DNA of 55,643 bases. It comes from Jiangella aurantiaca. Its GTDB lineage: Bacteria > Actinomycetota > Actinomycetes > Jiangellales > Jiangellaceae. The stretch covers positions 1-55,643 of the forward strand of contig NZ_SMLB01000041.1 in NCBI RefSeq assembly GCF_004349105.1, read 5' to 3'. Positions 8,659 to 17,690 of the stretch are shown piece after piece; the first letter of the stretch is position 1, and each line of letters begins with the position of its first letter. Below the pieces are notes generated by a model. The model was not told the DNA's origin, did not search any database, and worked only from the letters and a program-made list of their open reading frames with translations. The position numbers were made by a program, and so were the translations under genes.

Positions 8659-8925
8659 TCAGCTGCGCTGGATGAACTGTGGCTCGATCAGCTCGGTGCG
8701 GTTCGGGTGCGGGCCTCGATTCGTTCCCGTGCGCCGGGCGGCCGGAATCACGCCATGGAGCAGCGGATCCTGCGTGGCGTGCTGCCGGCTCGAGAGCCGC
8801 TCGGCGAGATCCTTCTCGATCTCGGCCAGCGATTCGGCACCGGCAAGGTTGTGCGTCTCGTGCGGATCCGCTTCCAGGTCGTACAGCTCGACGCGGGGAC
8901 GTGGCGCCAGGTCGTCGATCCCCTG
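8659..8925 (-). pseudogene. Truncated sulfatase C-terminal fragment
   Basis: On the minus strand a frame ending in TGA at 8659-8661 reads RVELYDLEADPHETHNLAGA, then a helical stretch SLAEIEKDLAERL, then ATQDPLLHGVIP. The ELYDLEADPHE..NLA pattern is the hallmark of the C-terminal subdomain of arylsulfatase-type sulfatases. Upstream the frame is broken by stops (near 8988 and 8961) and the catalytic C/S-x-P-x-R region is absent. It is a dead fragment of about 85 residues, and its presence near carbohydrate operons hints that this locus once handled a sulfated glycan. Confidence 0.5.
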
Positions 8926-9336
8926 GGCCGAGGGCGACAGGGCGACGCATCGACACCGTCACCGAGCACAGGTGCGCAACCGCGATCAGCAGGCCCTCGG
9001 AGGAGACTCCGCACGATCGTGAGGAGGGCGGCCAAGCCGAGCTTGAGACCATTGCAGCACGACAGCAACACGACGAGATGCAGCCAGCCGGGCCCGCCGG
9101 ACGCCGCGCCGTACGCGCACAACGCGGCGACCACGAAGAAGCCGGCGGCCAGCAGCTCGCCCCACGACGACGACCGCTCGATCCGCGCGCGAGTGCATCG
9201 ACGGCGACGCCGACCGCCACCGCCTACGGATCGAGGAAGCGCTGAGCCGGCCGGAGACCGCTCAGAAACTTGGCCACGTATTCCCCAAGAACAGCCGTAG
9301 AGAGCCGCCTACAGCCGTTGACGGCCGACAGACGAT
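8926..9336. other. Degenerate intergenic stretch without intact gene
   Basis: Several frames are open because of the high GC content, but none has a start with a ribosome site. On the minus strand about 9000-9180 encodes a hydrophobic segment (WGELLAAGFFVVAALCAYG and WLHLVVLLSCCNGLKLGLAAL) resembling two membrane helices; it lacks a plausible beginning and end and is probably a remnant. Nothing else was identified here. Confidence 0.4.
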
Positions 9337-9376
9337 AACGGCCCCTCACCTAGGTTCTAGCAGGTGAGGGGCCGTT
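9337..9376. terminator. Perfect 15-bp-stem hairpin downstream of the tRNA genes
   Basis: AACGGCCCCTCACCT is followed by a 10-nt loop and its exact reverse complement. It starts 10 bp beyond the 3' end of tRNA-Glu and ends transcription of the tRNA pair plausibly from the minus strand; on the plus strand it is followed by TTT. The U-tract is short in both directions. Confidence 0.6.
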
Positions 9377-9385
9377 TCATGAGCG

Positions 9386-9458
9386 TAGCCCCGACGGGAT
9401 TCGAACCCGCGCTACCGCCTTGAGAGGGCGGCGTGCTAGGCCGCTACACAACGGGGCC
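9386..9458 (-). tRNA. tRNA-Glu (anticodon CTC)
   Basis: 73 nt on the minus strand. The acceptor stem pairs GGCCCCG with CGGGGCT (one G-U pair) and the discriminator is A. The anticodon arm is CCGCC-CTCTCAA-GGCGG, giving CTC, which reads GAG. The T-arm contains the GGTTCGAATCC loop. No CCA is encoded. It lies 90 bp downstream of tRNA-Gln, a common actinobacterial pairing. Confidence 0.95.
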
Positions 9459-9548
9459 GTTGCGACCGTGGTCGCGAGGTGAAACTGTACCCGAGCCTCG
9501 CTCCGACTCCAAACCGGCTGGAGATCGTCGCCTGGGCCGTGCCGGGCG

Positions 9549-9620
9549 CTGGGGTACCAGGACTCGAACCTAGACTAACTGAACCAGAATCAGTCGTGCT
9601 GCCAATTACACCATACCCCA
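9549..9620 (-). tRNA. tRNA-Gln (anticodon CTG)
   Basis: 72 nt on the minus strand. The acceptor stem is TGGGGTA with TACCCCA and the discriminator is G. The anticodon arm ACTGA-TTCTGGT-TCAGT gives CTG, which reads CAG. The T-loop is GGTTCGAGTCC. No CCA is encoded. It is probably transcribed together with tRNA-Glu. Confidence 0.95.
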
Positions 9621-9713
9621 CTGGATCGCACGGGTTTCCCCACGCGACCGCCCGGTAAGGATAGCGGTCGGGCCGCGTCCGAACCAAACCGGCGGCCCGG
9701 CCGCCATCCATGA

Positions 9714-12700
9714 TCACGCCAGCCGCAGCAGCAGCCGGTCCAGCCCCACCAGGAACCCGGTGGCCGCGGCGTTGCGCCCGGTCAGAGTGAGCGTCAGCGA
9801 ATGTGCTCCAGCCGACAGCTCGAGCGACCCGAGCGGCACCGGGTCGGCGATCCGGACGGCGTTGTTGAAGCCGTCGAACGCGGGCCCGATCGGCGCGCCG
9901 TCGATCGACAACTGGACGATGCCGTAGTCGATCGCCTGGGTGAGCACCGCCGAGAGCTCGTACCGGCCGGTCGTCGGCACGTCGAAGCGCAACGTCGCCG
10001 CGTCCGACGCCGACGAGGCCCGGAACCACAGCTGCGCTCCGCCCGACCACGACACCCCGCAGCAGTTGCCCTGGGGCTCGATCGGCGCGGTGGCCGAGAC
10101 CGCGGGCAGCAGCGACTCGGCCTCGACACTCAGCGTGCGGCCGCTCGTGCCGCTCACCGCGTCCGAGTAAGGACCGGCGTTGCCGGACGAGTCGACGGCG
10201 CGCACGCGGTAGTGCCAGGTCTCCCCCAGCCCCAGTCCAGCATGGACGAAGCCCGGGGACGTCACCGTGCCCACCAGGGTCGACTGCGACGGCGTGAAGC
10301 CCGGCTCCCGCGACGCGTGTACCTCGTAGCGGGCCACCGCCACGTCGTCGGTCGCGGGGTCCCAGCGGACGGAGACGGCGTTCGCCTCTGTGCCCTCCGC
10401 GACCACCCCCGACACCGGCGACGGCGCCGACCGGTCCGCGAACGGGCGGACGTGCGACAGGATCTCGTAGGACGCGGCGGTCCACGCAGGTGCGCCCTCG
10501 ATCGGCGACAGTGTCACCGTCAGTGACGACTTCCCGGCCGTCAGTGCCGGCGGCAGCTCGAACTCGTCGTGCAGCCAGCGCGAGTGCGTGTTCCGCAACG
10601 GCTGCCGCCACACGCCCGCGGCGACGCCGTCGACCGACACCGTCACCGCCTGACCGGCCTCGGCCTGGTCGGACAGCCGCCGCAGCCGGACGCCGCCGTT
10701 GCGCGGGTCGACGTCCACCTCGTACGACACAGCGGCAGAAGCGTCCGACACCGTCGCCGTCACCGGGACCACATCGTCGTCGCCCTCGAAGGTGGAGGTC
10801 AGCATCCGGCCGCCCGCACCGGCGGGCACGGCGTCGGTGACCCGCAGCGCGGCCTCGTCGCGGTGGCCGTACCAGAACGCCGTCGATCCGTAGACCGCCG
10901 GCTCGTTCGCCGTCGGGCCGTGCTCGATGCCGAACCGCAGCCCGGTGCGGAACTCCACGGCGTCGGTGATCATCAGCCGGTACGCGGCGTCGCACTGGTA
11001 CTCGCAGCCGAACCCGCGCGTCTCCATCTCCGGCGCGCCGTTCATCGGGTTGGAGAACTCGTTGCGGTTGAAGTACCAGCCGCCCTCGTAGAAGTCCTCC
11101 GAGCCGGTGCCGTTGATCTGCGGCGTCCGCGCGCCGTCGACGTACACCCGCTCGTCGCCCTCGAGGTAGTTGCGGACGTTGCCGCCGGTGATGCGGCCCT
11201 CCATGGTGTGGTTGACGCCCACGAACTTGCCGTGGCCGACCACGTCGAGGAAGACCCAGTCGCGGCCGGACTCGGTGTCGCCGCGGCGGCTCTCGGCCCG
11301 GAAGTAGCCCAGCGACGGCGACCCGCCGCGCAGCCCACGCGCGACCGACGGGTCCCGGGCGTAGGTGATCGACGACGACCCTGCCTCGAGCGCCACGTCG
11401 GACTCGTTGACCAGCGTCACCTCCGCCGACCGGCCGTACGGCATCGGCCACCACGCGCGGTACCAGCCGTCGTCCGCGGTGTCCATCGCGTACATCAGCG
11501 ACCGCACCTCGTTCTCGCCCAGCCCGGAGCCGAAGAACTCGCCGACCGGCGCGTCCACCGTCTGCTCGCCGTCGAAGGAGATCCGCAGCCGCAGGCCGCT
11601 CAGCAGGGCGTCGGACGCGGCGACGACGGGCTCCTGGCCGGGGTCGGCCGGGTAGGTGTACGTCCGCTCGCCCTGCCACCGCTGCTCGACGATGACGTAG
11701 TCGTGCGCGACCTCGCTCTCCCGAGCGGCCGCCGACGCGCCGACGTCCACCTCGTCGGTCCGCACCGGCGAGCCGTCGACGACGGAGTCCACCCAGTAGC
11801 GGAACTCGTTGTAGTCGATCCCGGCGGAGACGAACGTGTTCGTGATCGTGATCTCCGACTTGCCCGCGGTGGCCGACGCCGGCAGCTCCACCGTCTGGTC
11901 GGCCCACTCCCCGCCGGTGCCGGGCAGCGGCTGCCACTCCGCCACCTGGACCCCGTCGACGGAGACCGTGGCACGCTGGTCGGCCGAGAACGTGTCCAGC
12001 CGCCGGGTGAGCCGCACGCCGTCGTTGTCCGGGTCGACGGCGACGGTGAACGTGCTGGTCCCGACGTGGGCGCGGCCGTCGTCGGTGACGCTCGGGCCCT
12101 CCTCCGGCCCGACCACCTGCGGCAGCTGGAGCGCGAGCTCCGTCAGCAGCCCGGAACCGCTGAAGCGGCCCAGCCGGACGCTCTCCCCCGCCGCCAGCTC
12201 GAAGTCGCGTTTCGTCGTCCGGGCGTCCGGGCGCGCGGGCTTCGGGTCCGCCGTCCCGTAGGCCTCGAGCGTCGCCAGCACGTCCTCCGGCACTGCCGCC
12301 GGGTCGAACGTCTCCACGCCCTCGGCGGTGGCGAACGTGCGGTGCGTGACGTGGTGGAACAGCGGGTTGTTCGTGGTCGAGACGCGCATCGACTCGCGGT
12401 ACGGCATGGGCACCTTGATGGTGACGCCGCCGGAGCTCTGGTCGGCGTTCGCGACCAGCGGGAACACGAACGGCGGGCCGAGCTCGCCGTCCACGACGTC
12501 CTGGAGCGGGGCGTCGAGCACCACCGCGCCGTCCAGCTCGACGACGATGCTGCCGCTCGCCGAGACGTTGCCGCCGTCGCGGGTGAACCAGATCGAGTCG
12601 ATCTCGCCGGCGCCCGTGTGCTCGGCGATCACGCAGCCGTGCTCGCCCTGGCGCAGGCACGAGTAGGTGCCGACGAACCCGTCGTCGTTGCCGCCGGCGC

Positions 12701-12893
12701 GGTCGTGGCTGGAGAACTGCTCGGCGCCGACGCCGGTGTGCAGCTCTGGCAGCCGGTCCAGCTGCCGGAAGACGTCCCAGCCGACGGCTCCGTTGGGATT
12801 CCCGACGGGCTCAGGCGCGGCGCCCGCGGCCGGTGCGGCCGCGGCCGGAGCGGCGACGAGGGCGGTGATCAGGATCAGTCGTGCCAGCTTCAT
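9714..12893 (-). CDS. Exported GH172 (DUF2961) glycoside hydrolase with Fn3 and C-terminal beta domain
   Basis: 1059 residues from the ATG at 12893, preceded by AGGGAGTGAC; the longer open frame upstream reads into the neighbouring gene and is discarded. A Sec signal ([20 protein letters not shown]) is followed by the DUF2961 fold: [27 protein letters not shown], then, after an insertion, the core motifs [24 protein letters not shown] (residues about 527-560) and [17 protein letters not shown] (about 594). GH172 members act on furanosides such as fructofuranose and arabinofuranose. Residues about 821-914 form a fibronectin-III domain and the last about 140 a beta-sandwich module. It is the last gene of the operon, 8 bp after the binding-protein gene. 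Confidence 0.88.
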   Translation of the reverse strand: MKLARLILITALVAAPAAAAPAAGAAPEPVGNPNGAVGWDVFRQLDRLPELHTGVGAEQFSSHDRAGGNDDGFVGTYSCLRQGEHGCVIAEHTGAGEIDSIWFTRDGGNVSASGSIVVELDGAVVLDAPLQDVVDGELGPPFVFPLVANADQSSGGVTIKVPMPYRESMRVSTTNNPLFHHVTHRTFATAEGVETFDPAAVPEDVLATLEAYGTADPKPARPDARTTKRDFELAAGESVRLGRFSGSGLLTELALQLPQVVGPEEGPSVTDDGRAHVGTSTFTVAVDPDNDGVRLTRRLDTFSADQRATVSVDGVQVAEWQPLPGTGGEWADQTVELPASATAGKSEITITNTFVSAGIDYNEFRYWVDSVVDGSPVRTDEVDVGASAAARESEVAHDYVIVEQRWQGERTYTYPADPGQEPVVAASDALLSGLRLRISFDGEQTVDAPVGEFFGSGLGENEVRSLMYAMDTADDGWYRAWWPMPYGRSAEVTLVNESDVALEAGSSSITYARDPSVARGLRGGSPSLGYFRAESRRGDTESGRDWVFLDVVGHGKFVGVNHTMEGRITGGNVRNYLEGDERVYVDGARTPQINGTGSEDFYEGGWYFNRNEFSNPMNGAPEMETRGFGCEYQCDAAYRLMITDAVEFRTGLRFGIEHGPTANEPAVYGSTAFWYGHRDEAALRVTDAVPAGAGGRMLTSTFEGDDDVVPVTATVSDASAAVSYEVDVDPRNGGVRLRRLSDQAEAGQAVTVSVDGVAAGVWRQPLRNTHSRWLHDEFELPPALTAGKSSLTVTLSPIEGAPAWTAASYEILSHVRPFADRSAPSPVSGVVAEGTEANAVSVRWDPATDDVAVARYEVHASREPGFTPSQSTLVGTVTSPGFVHAGLGLGETWHYRVRAVDSSGNAGPYSDAVSGTSGRTLSVEAESLLPAVSATAPIEPQGNCCGVSWSGGAQLWFRASSASDAATLRFDVPTTGRYELSAVLTQAIDYGIVQLSIDGAPIGPAFDGFNNAVRIADPVPLGSLELSAGAHSLTLTLTGRNAAATGFLVGLDRLLLRLA

Positions 12894-12901
12894 GTCACTC
12901 C

Positions 12902-13918
12902 CTACTGGGTGGCGTTGCGGGCGTAGACCTCGGCGGCGTTCTCCTGGGTGATCAGCTCGGTCTCGAGGATCTGTTCCTTGTCGACGTCGGCGCACTCGAC
13001 GAGGATCTGCTCGGCGGTGGCGATGGCCTCCTTGCCGCCGGTCGGGTAGACGAACGTCGCCGACAGCCGGCCCTCCTCGACGGCCTTGATGCCGCCGGAC
13101 GGGATCGGCAGCGCGTCGATGCCGATGAAGGCCATCTCGGACTCGCGGCCGGCGGCCTGGGCGGCGAGGTAGGCGCCCTCGGCCATCGGGTCGTTGTGCG
13201 CGTAGACGACGTCGATGGACTGCTGCGCCTGCAGGATCGCCTCGAACTGGCTCTGCCCCTTCTCGCGCAGCCAGTCGCCCACGCCCTCGGCGATGATCTC
13301 GATGTTCGGATTGGCGGCGACGCCCTCGCGGAAGCCGTCGGCCCGTTCCTGCGCCGGCGTCGACCCGGGCAGCCCCTTCAGCTCGGCGACGGTGCCGCCG
13401 TCGGGCAGCAGCTGAGTGGCGACGTACTCGCCGGCCGCCCGGCCGATCTCGGTGTTGTCCGCGCCGATGAACTGCGTGTAGGAGTCACCCTCGATCTTGC
13501 GGTCCAGGACGATGACCGGGATGCCCTCGTTGTAGGCCCGCTCGACGACGGCGGTCAGCGGCGCCGCCTCGTTGGGGCTGATGATGAGCAGGTCGATGCC
13601 CTGGGTAAGGAAGTTCTCGACGTCGGCGACCTGCTTGGCGTTGTCCTGGGCGGCGTCGGCGAACACGACCTCGAACTGGCCGACCTCGGCGGCCGCGGCC
13701 TCGATGTCGTCGTCCATCTGCTGGCGGTACGGCTCGGCGACGTTGGCCTGGCTCATGCCGATCAGGTACTCGCCGTCGGCGCCGGCGCACTCCGCGCCCT
13801 CCTCGGGCGAGGCGTCGCCGCCGGCGGACTCGGGCACGTCTGACTCGGTGCCGCAGGCGGCGGTGAACAGCAGCGCGGTGCCGCACAGCGCGGCCAGGCT
13901 ACGAGTGGATCGGGACAT
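12902..13918 (-). CDS. Sugar-binding lipoprotein, RbsB/XylF type
   Basis: 338 residues. The lipoprotein signal ends FTAACGT. The mature domain is a Peripla_BP_4 fold: [59 protein letters not shown] and [18 protein letters not shown], the last with the ribose/galactose-type ligand contacts (HNDPMA). It serves the CUT2 importer encoded just upstream (gap 21 bp) and would bind a monosaccharide released by the extracellular enzymes of the same operon, probably a pentose or furanose; the specificity is inferred from neighbours only. Confidence 0.92.
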   Translation of the reverse strand: MSRSTRSLAALCGTALLFTAACGTESDVPESAGGDASPEEGAECAGADGEYLIGMSQANVAEPYRQQMDDDIEAAAAEVGQFEVVFADAAQDNAKQVADVENFLTQGIDLLIISPNEAAPLTAVVERAYNEGIPVIVLDRKIEGDSYTQFIGADNTEIGRAAGEYVATQLLPDGGTVAELKGLPGSTPAQERADGFREGVAANPNIEIIAEGVGDWLREKGQSQFEAILQAQQSIDVVYAHNDPMAEGAYLAAQAAGRESEMAFIGIDALPIPSGGIKAVEEGRLSATFVYPTGGKEAIATAEQILVECADVDKEQILETELITQENAAEVYARNATQ

Positions 13919-13939
13919 GGGGGGTTCCTCTCGTGGGAG

Positions 13940-14974
13940 TCACTTCTGCTGGGATCGGAAGGCCTGGATGCCGGCCGCGGCGACGATGATCACGCCCTTG
14001 ATCAGGAGCTGGACGTTGGAGTCGATGTTGTTGAGGGCGAGGATGTTGTTGAGGATGCCGAGCAGCAGGGCGCCGGCGAGCGTGCCCGACACCGTGCCGA
14101 CGCCGCCCATGAGGCTGGTGCCGCCGATCACCACGGCCGCGATGGCGTCCAGCTCGTAGCCCATGCCGTCGTTGGGACTGCCCTGGTTGAGCTGGCCGGC
14201 GTGGATGATCCCGGCGAGCGCGGCGAGCAGCCCGGAGATCGCGAACACCGTCACCTTCACGCGCGTGACGGGGATGCCGGACAGCCGGGCCGCCCGCTCG
14301 TTGCCGCCGATCGCGTAGACATGCCGGGCGAACACCGACTTGCGAACGACGATCAGCGCGATGACGCCGACGCCGGCGAAGATGAGCGCCGGGATCGGCA
14401 CCGTCCCGTTGAACGTCCGCGAGTTGAGCAGCGAGAACGCCCGAGGTGCGACGTCGGCGCCGTCGCCGTAGGCCAGCGCGATCCCCTGCCCGCCGGACCA
14501 GATGCGGGCCAGGCCGCGGGCCACCTGCAGCCCGGCCAGGGTCACGATGAACGCCTGGATGCCCAGCCGCGCGGACAGATAGCCCTGAGTGGCGCCGAAG
14601 GCCAGCCCGATCGTCAGGATGATGAGGATCGTCATGGCGACGCCGAAGTCGTGCACCATGAGCAGGCTCGCCGTGCCGGTCGCGGCGAGGCCGAGGATCG
14701 CGCCCACCGACAGGTCGATGCCCGCGATGAGGATGACGAACGTCATCCCGATGGCCAGGATCCCGATCTCGGAGACCGCCCGGACGATGTTGAGCAGGTT
14801 CTCCGAGTTCAGGAAGACGATCTCGCCGCCGCGTCGTGGTGAGAACACGATCGCGGCAAGGAAGACCAGGATCAGCGCCACGTAGCTCTGCAGCGTGAAG
14901 AACCGCTCCGGGATGACGAACCGGCGCCGCTTGGTCGCGGCCTCGGCCGTCGGTTCGGTGGTGTCGACGCTCAT
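13940..14974 (-). CDS. Sugar ABC transporter permease, RbsC type
   Basis: 344 residues, start overlapping the ATPase stop by 4 bp (ATGA). After a basic N-terminus there are eight or more hydrophobic helices. Family signatures include FVILIAGIDLSVGAILGLAA and the C-terminal GMGYELDAIAAVVIGGTSLMGGVGTVSGTLAGALLLG block of the BPD_transp_2 family. It forms the homodimeric channel of a CUT2 sugar importer with the ATPase upstream and lipoprotein downstream. Confidence 0.95.
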   Translation of the reverse strand: MSVDTTEPTAEAATKRRRFVIPERFFTLQSYVALILVFLAAIVFSPRRGGEIVFLNSENLLNIVRAVSEIGILAIGMTFVILIAGIDLSVGAILGLAATGTASLLMVHDFGVAMTILIILTIGLAFGATQGYLSARLGIQAFIVTLAGLQVARGLARIWSGGQGIALAYGDGADVAPRAFSLLNSRTFNGTVPIPALIFAGVGVIALIVVRKSVFARHVYAIGGNERAARLSGIPVTRVKVTVFAISGLLAALAGIIHAGQLNQGSPNDGMGYELDAIAAVVIGGTSLMGGVGTVSGTLAGALLLGILNNILALNNIDSNVQLLIKGVIIVAAAGIQAFRSQQK

Positions 14975-16506
14975 CCGGCCTCCACGGTGGTGTGCTGTTC
15001 GAGGCTCGCCGCGGCGAGGATCGCCTCCTGCGTGGCGGTCCGGCCGTCGAGCACGGTGACGATGCGGCCGCCGCGCAGGACGGCGACGCGGTCGCAGATG
15101 CCCAGCAGCTCCGGCAGCTCCGACGACGCGACGAGCACGGCCATGCCGCCCGCCGCCAGGCCGGCGAGCAGCCGGTAGATCTCGGACTTGGCGCCGATGT
15201 CGACGCCGCGGGTTGGGTCGTCGAGCAGCAGCAGCCGCGGCTCGCGCAGCAGGTGCCGGGCGAACACGACCTTCTGCTGGTTGCCGCCGGACAGCGTGCC
15301 GACGGCGGACTCGGCGCTCGCGGTCTTGATGTGCAGGTCGCGGATCGACGCCGCGACGGCCGACCGCTCCCGCGACGCGCGCCGCCAGCCGGCCCGGGCC
15401 AGCGTCGGCAGCGCCGAGAGCACGATGTTCGCGGCGACCGACTCCATCATCACCAGCCCGCTCACCCGCCGGTCCTCGGGCACGTAGCCGATGCCCGCGG
15501 CGATGGCGTCGCGCGGGCTGGCCAGCCGCACCGGCGCGCCGTCCAGCTCGACGGTCCCGGCGAGCCGGTGCCCGGCGAGGCCGAACAGCGCGTCCAGCAG
15601 CTCGGTCCGGCCGGCGCCGAGTAGCCCGGCGAGGCCGACCACCTCGCCGGCGCGCACCTCGAGGTCGACGTCGCGCGGCTCGGTGCGCCCGCCGCCCGGG
15701 TGCTCGGCGACGGTGAGCCCGCGGACGCCGAGCCGGACGGCCTCGCGCGGCGGCTCGCGGTCGGGGAAGAGCTGCTCGATCGGCTGGCCGACCATCATGC
15801 GGATCACCTCGGCCGGTGCGGTCTCGGCGACGACGAACGTGCCGGCGTTGCGGCCGTCGCGCATGACGGTGCCGCGGTCGGCGATGACGGCGATCTCGTC
15901 CATGCGATGGGAGATGAAGACGACGCCGACGCCGCGGCGCCGCAGCCGCGGGATGATCGCGAACAGCCGCTCCACCTCGGAGTCCGACAGCGCCGACGTC
16001 GGCTCGTCCATGACGAGGATCCGCGCCTCGAGGCTCAGCGCCTTGGCGATCGCGACCATCTGCTGCTCGCCGACCCGCAGAGAGCTCAGCGTGCGCGCCG
16101 GCGACAGATCGATGCCGATGTCGTCGAGCAGCTCGCGGGCGTGCCCGCGCATCGCCGCGCGGTCGAGGGTGCGGAACCGGGTGCGCGGCTCGCGCCCGAG
16201 GAAGAGGTTCTCGGTGACCGTCGCCTGCGGCACCAGGTCGAGCTCCTGGTGGATCATCGCGACGCCTGCGGCCTGCGCGTCGGCCGGCGTCGCGAATGCG
16301 ACCGGCTCGCCATCGATCTCGATCGCGCCCGCGTCCGGCCGGACGACCCCGGACAAGACGTTCATCAGCGTCGACTTGCCGGCGCCGTTCTCGCCGAGCA
16401 GCGCATGCACCTCACCGGCGCCGACCGTCAGGTCGACCCCGCGCAGCGCGTGGACGCCACCGAAGTGCTTCACGATGCCGCGCATCTGGAGCAACGGTGC
16501 GAGCAA
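14971..16506 (-). CDS. Sugar ABC transporter tandem ATPase, RbsA type
   Basis: 511 residues from a TTG at 16506, chosen because GAGGAG lies 7 nt upstream; the next in-frame ATG (MRGIVKHFGG) is 21 nt further in, without such a site, and the longer upstream frame overlaps the GTPase gene. Two ABC domains: the first has Walker A GENGAGKS, Q-loop and signature region (LRVGEQQMVAIAKAL), and Walker B ILVMDEPTSAL. The second has the usual degenerate A-site (GLLGAGRTE), signature LSGGNQQKV and B-site LLLDDPTRGVD. It powers the CUT2 importer. Its start codon lies inside a palindrome shared with the operon promoter. Confidence 0.93.
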   Translation of the reverse strand: MLAPLLQMRGIVKHFGGVHALRGVDLTVGAGEVHALLGENGAGKSTLMNVLSGVVRPDAGAIEIDGEPVAFATPADAQAAGVAMIHQELDLVPQATVTENLFLGREPRTRFRTLDRAAMRGHARELLDDIGIDLSPARTLSSLRVGEQQMVAIAKALSLEARILVMDEPTSALSDSEVERLFAIIPRLRRRGVGVVFISHRMDEIAVIADRGTVMRDGRNAGTFVVAETAPAEVIRMMVGQPIEQLFPDREPPREAVRLGVRGLTVAEHPGGGRTEPRDVDLEVRAGEVVGLAGLLGAGRTELLDALFGLAGHRLAGTVELDGAPVRLASPRDAIAAGIGYVPEDRRVSGLVMMESVAANIVLSALPTLARAGWRRASRERSAVAASIRDLHIKTASAESAVGTLSGGNQQKVVFARHLLREPRLLLLDDPTRGVDIGAKSEIYRLLAGLAAGGMAVLVASSELPELLGICDRVAVLRGGRIVTVLDGRTATQEAILAAASLEQHTTVEAG

Positions 16507-16514
16507 TCGATTTC
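16503..16514. promoter_or_regulatory. Near-palindrome centred on AATCGATT over the ATPase start codon
   Basis: GCAATCGATTTC (plus strand) is a 12-bp near-palindrome with one mismatched pair. The TTG start of the ATPase gene occupies 16504-16506 inside it. The identical 12-mer in the opposite orientation overlaps +1 of the operon promoter at 21469-21480. It could be an internal operator for the transporter part of the operon. The binding protein is unknown. Confidence 0.45.
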
Positions 16515-16556
16515 TCCTCTCGGTGCGGCGGGGCCCGGCAGTACTCGCGGGGGTGG

Positions 16557-17690
16557 TTACGCTCGGTCGGCCGCCGGGAGGCGGTGGGTCGGAGTCGGGT
16601 AGGACGGCGCGAACGACGCGGGCGGCCCGGTGGCCGCGGTCGACACCGTGCCCGTGGCGACGTCGGCGGCGGTCACGGCGGCCTCGACCGCCGCGTCCAG
16701 CTCGTGCGGGCGGCACGCGATGCGGGCGTTGAGCACGGCGGTCATCGGGCTCCCGGCGGGACGGGCAGCGTGCGGGCTGGCGTCGAGGTCGGCGACCGGC
16801 CGACGCGCCGGGTCGACCAGGCTGAGCTTGGTGAGCCGGCCGCCGGTGTCGATCGCCACCTTCGCGTGCCCGATCGTCCAGCCGTACCGCGCGGCCGCGG
16901 CGCCGAGGTGAGCCAGTGCCGCCTCGCCCCAGCGCGCGGGCGCGACGGGCGCCGCACCCGCCGGCTCCAACCGCAGCGCGTGGTTCAGCCAGGCCAGCTG
17001 GGCCTCGGCGGCGGCGTAGCGGTCGTAGTCGATCTCGAGGTCGCACGGCCGGGCGCCGCCGCCGTCGCCGGTCAGGACGTCCACGAGCGCGGCCAGGCCC
17101 TCGCCCGTCGCCGCCGAGCACTCGAGCACCAGCGCGTGCGGGCACCGTCGCCGCAAGCCAGCGGCGACCTGATCGACGTCGAGCCGGGGGATCGCATCGA
17201 TCTTGTTGAGCGCGACGACCTCGGCGTCGGCGAGCTGCCGGTCGTAGAGGTAGGCGAGGTCGGACCGCTCGTCGCTCAGCCCCAGCGAACGGCCGAGGCC
17301 GGCGTGCCGGAGCGGGTCGACGACGGCCACCAGCGGCGCCACCGTGAGGCCGGCGCCGTAGCGCCGGCGCAGCGGCCGGATCACCGTCGCCTGCAGGTCC
17401 GTGCAGCTGCCCACCGCCTCGGCCAGGACGGTGTCGGCGCCACGCTCGATCGCCGCGGTCACCACCGACTCCAGGTCCTCGAACCGGCAGCAGAAGCAGC
17501 CACCCGTCACCTCCGCGACGTCATCGCTGGTGAGCGCGGCGACGCTGGTGTCTACCAGCTGCTCGCCCTGGTCGTTGGTGACGACGGCGACCCGGTGTCC
17601 GCGCGCCTGCAAAGCGCGGGCCAGCGCCCCGAGCGTCGTCGTCTTGCCCGCACCCAGGAATCCGCTCAGCGCGACGAAGCGGACGCTCAT
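16557..17690 (-). CDS. CobW/COG0523-type G3E GTPase (putative metal chaperone)
   Basis: 377 residues, start overlapping the GH116-like stop by 4 bp (ATGA). Walker A is GFLGAGKTT near the N-terminus, the metal-binding CxCC motif appears in VTGGCFCCRF (residues about 60-70), and the base-recognition motif is NKID. A C-terminal region rich in Ala and Pro may be the CobW_C counterpart but is atypical. G3E GTPases insert metals or cofactors into partner proteins. Finding one translationally coupled inside a glycoside operon suggests that one of the encoded enzymes or a sugar-processing enzyme elsewhere needs metal delivery; the partner is not identified. Confidence 0.88.
   Translation of the reverse strand: MSVRFVALSGFLGAGKTTTLGALARALQARGHRVAVVTNDQGEQLVDTSVAALTSDDVAEVTGGCFCCRFEDLESVVTAAIERGADTVLAEAVGSCTDLQATVIRPLRRRYGAGLTVAPLVAVVDPLRHAGLGRSLGLSDERSDLAYLYDRQLADAEVVALNKIDAIPRLDVDQVAAGLRRRCPHALVLECSAATGEGLAALVDVLTGDGGGARPCDLEIDYDRYAAAEAQLAWLNHALRLEPAGAAPVAPARWGEAALAHLGAAAARYGWTIGHAKVAIDTGGRLTKLSLVDPARRPVADLDASPHAARPAGSPMTAVLNARIACRPHELDAAVEAAVTAADVATGTVSTAATGPPASFAPSYPTPTHRLPAADRA

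Noticed and set aside
9337-9620. tRNA genes as a possible phage or island attachment site
   Set aside because: No duplicated tRNA 3' end or integrase gene is visible in the window; the upstream reading resembling an integrase tail was too short and frame-broken to support.
10569-12926. A 785-residue open frame on the plus strand opposite the GH172 gene
   Set aside because: Its composition (Arg, Val, Gly, His-rich, no domain) is that expected of the complementary strand of a high-GC gene; the minus strand encodes recognised GH172 motifs.
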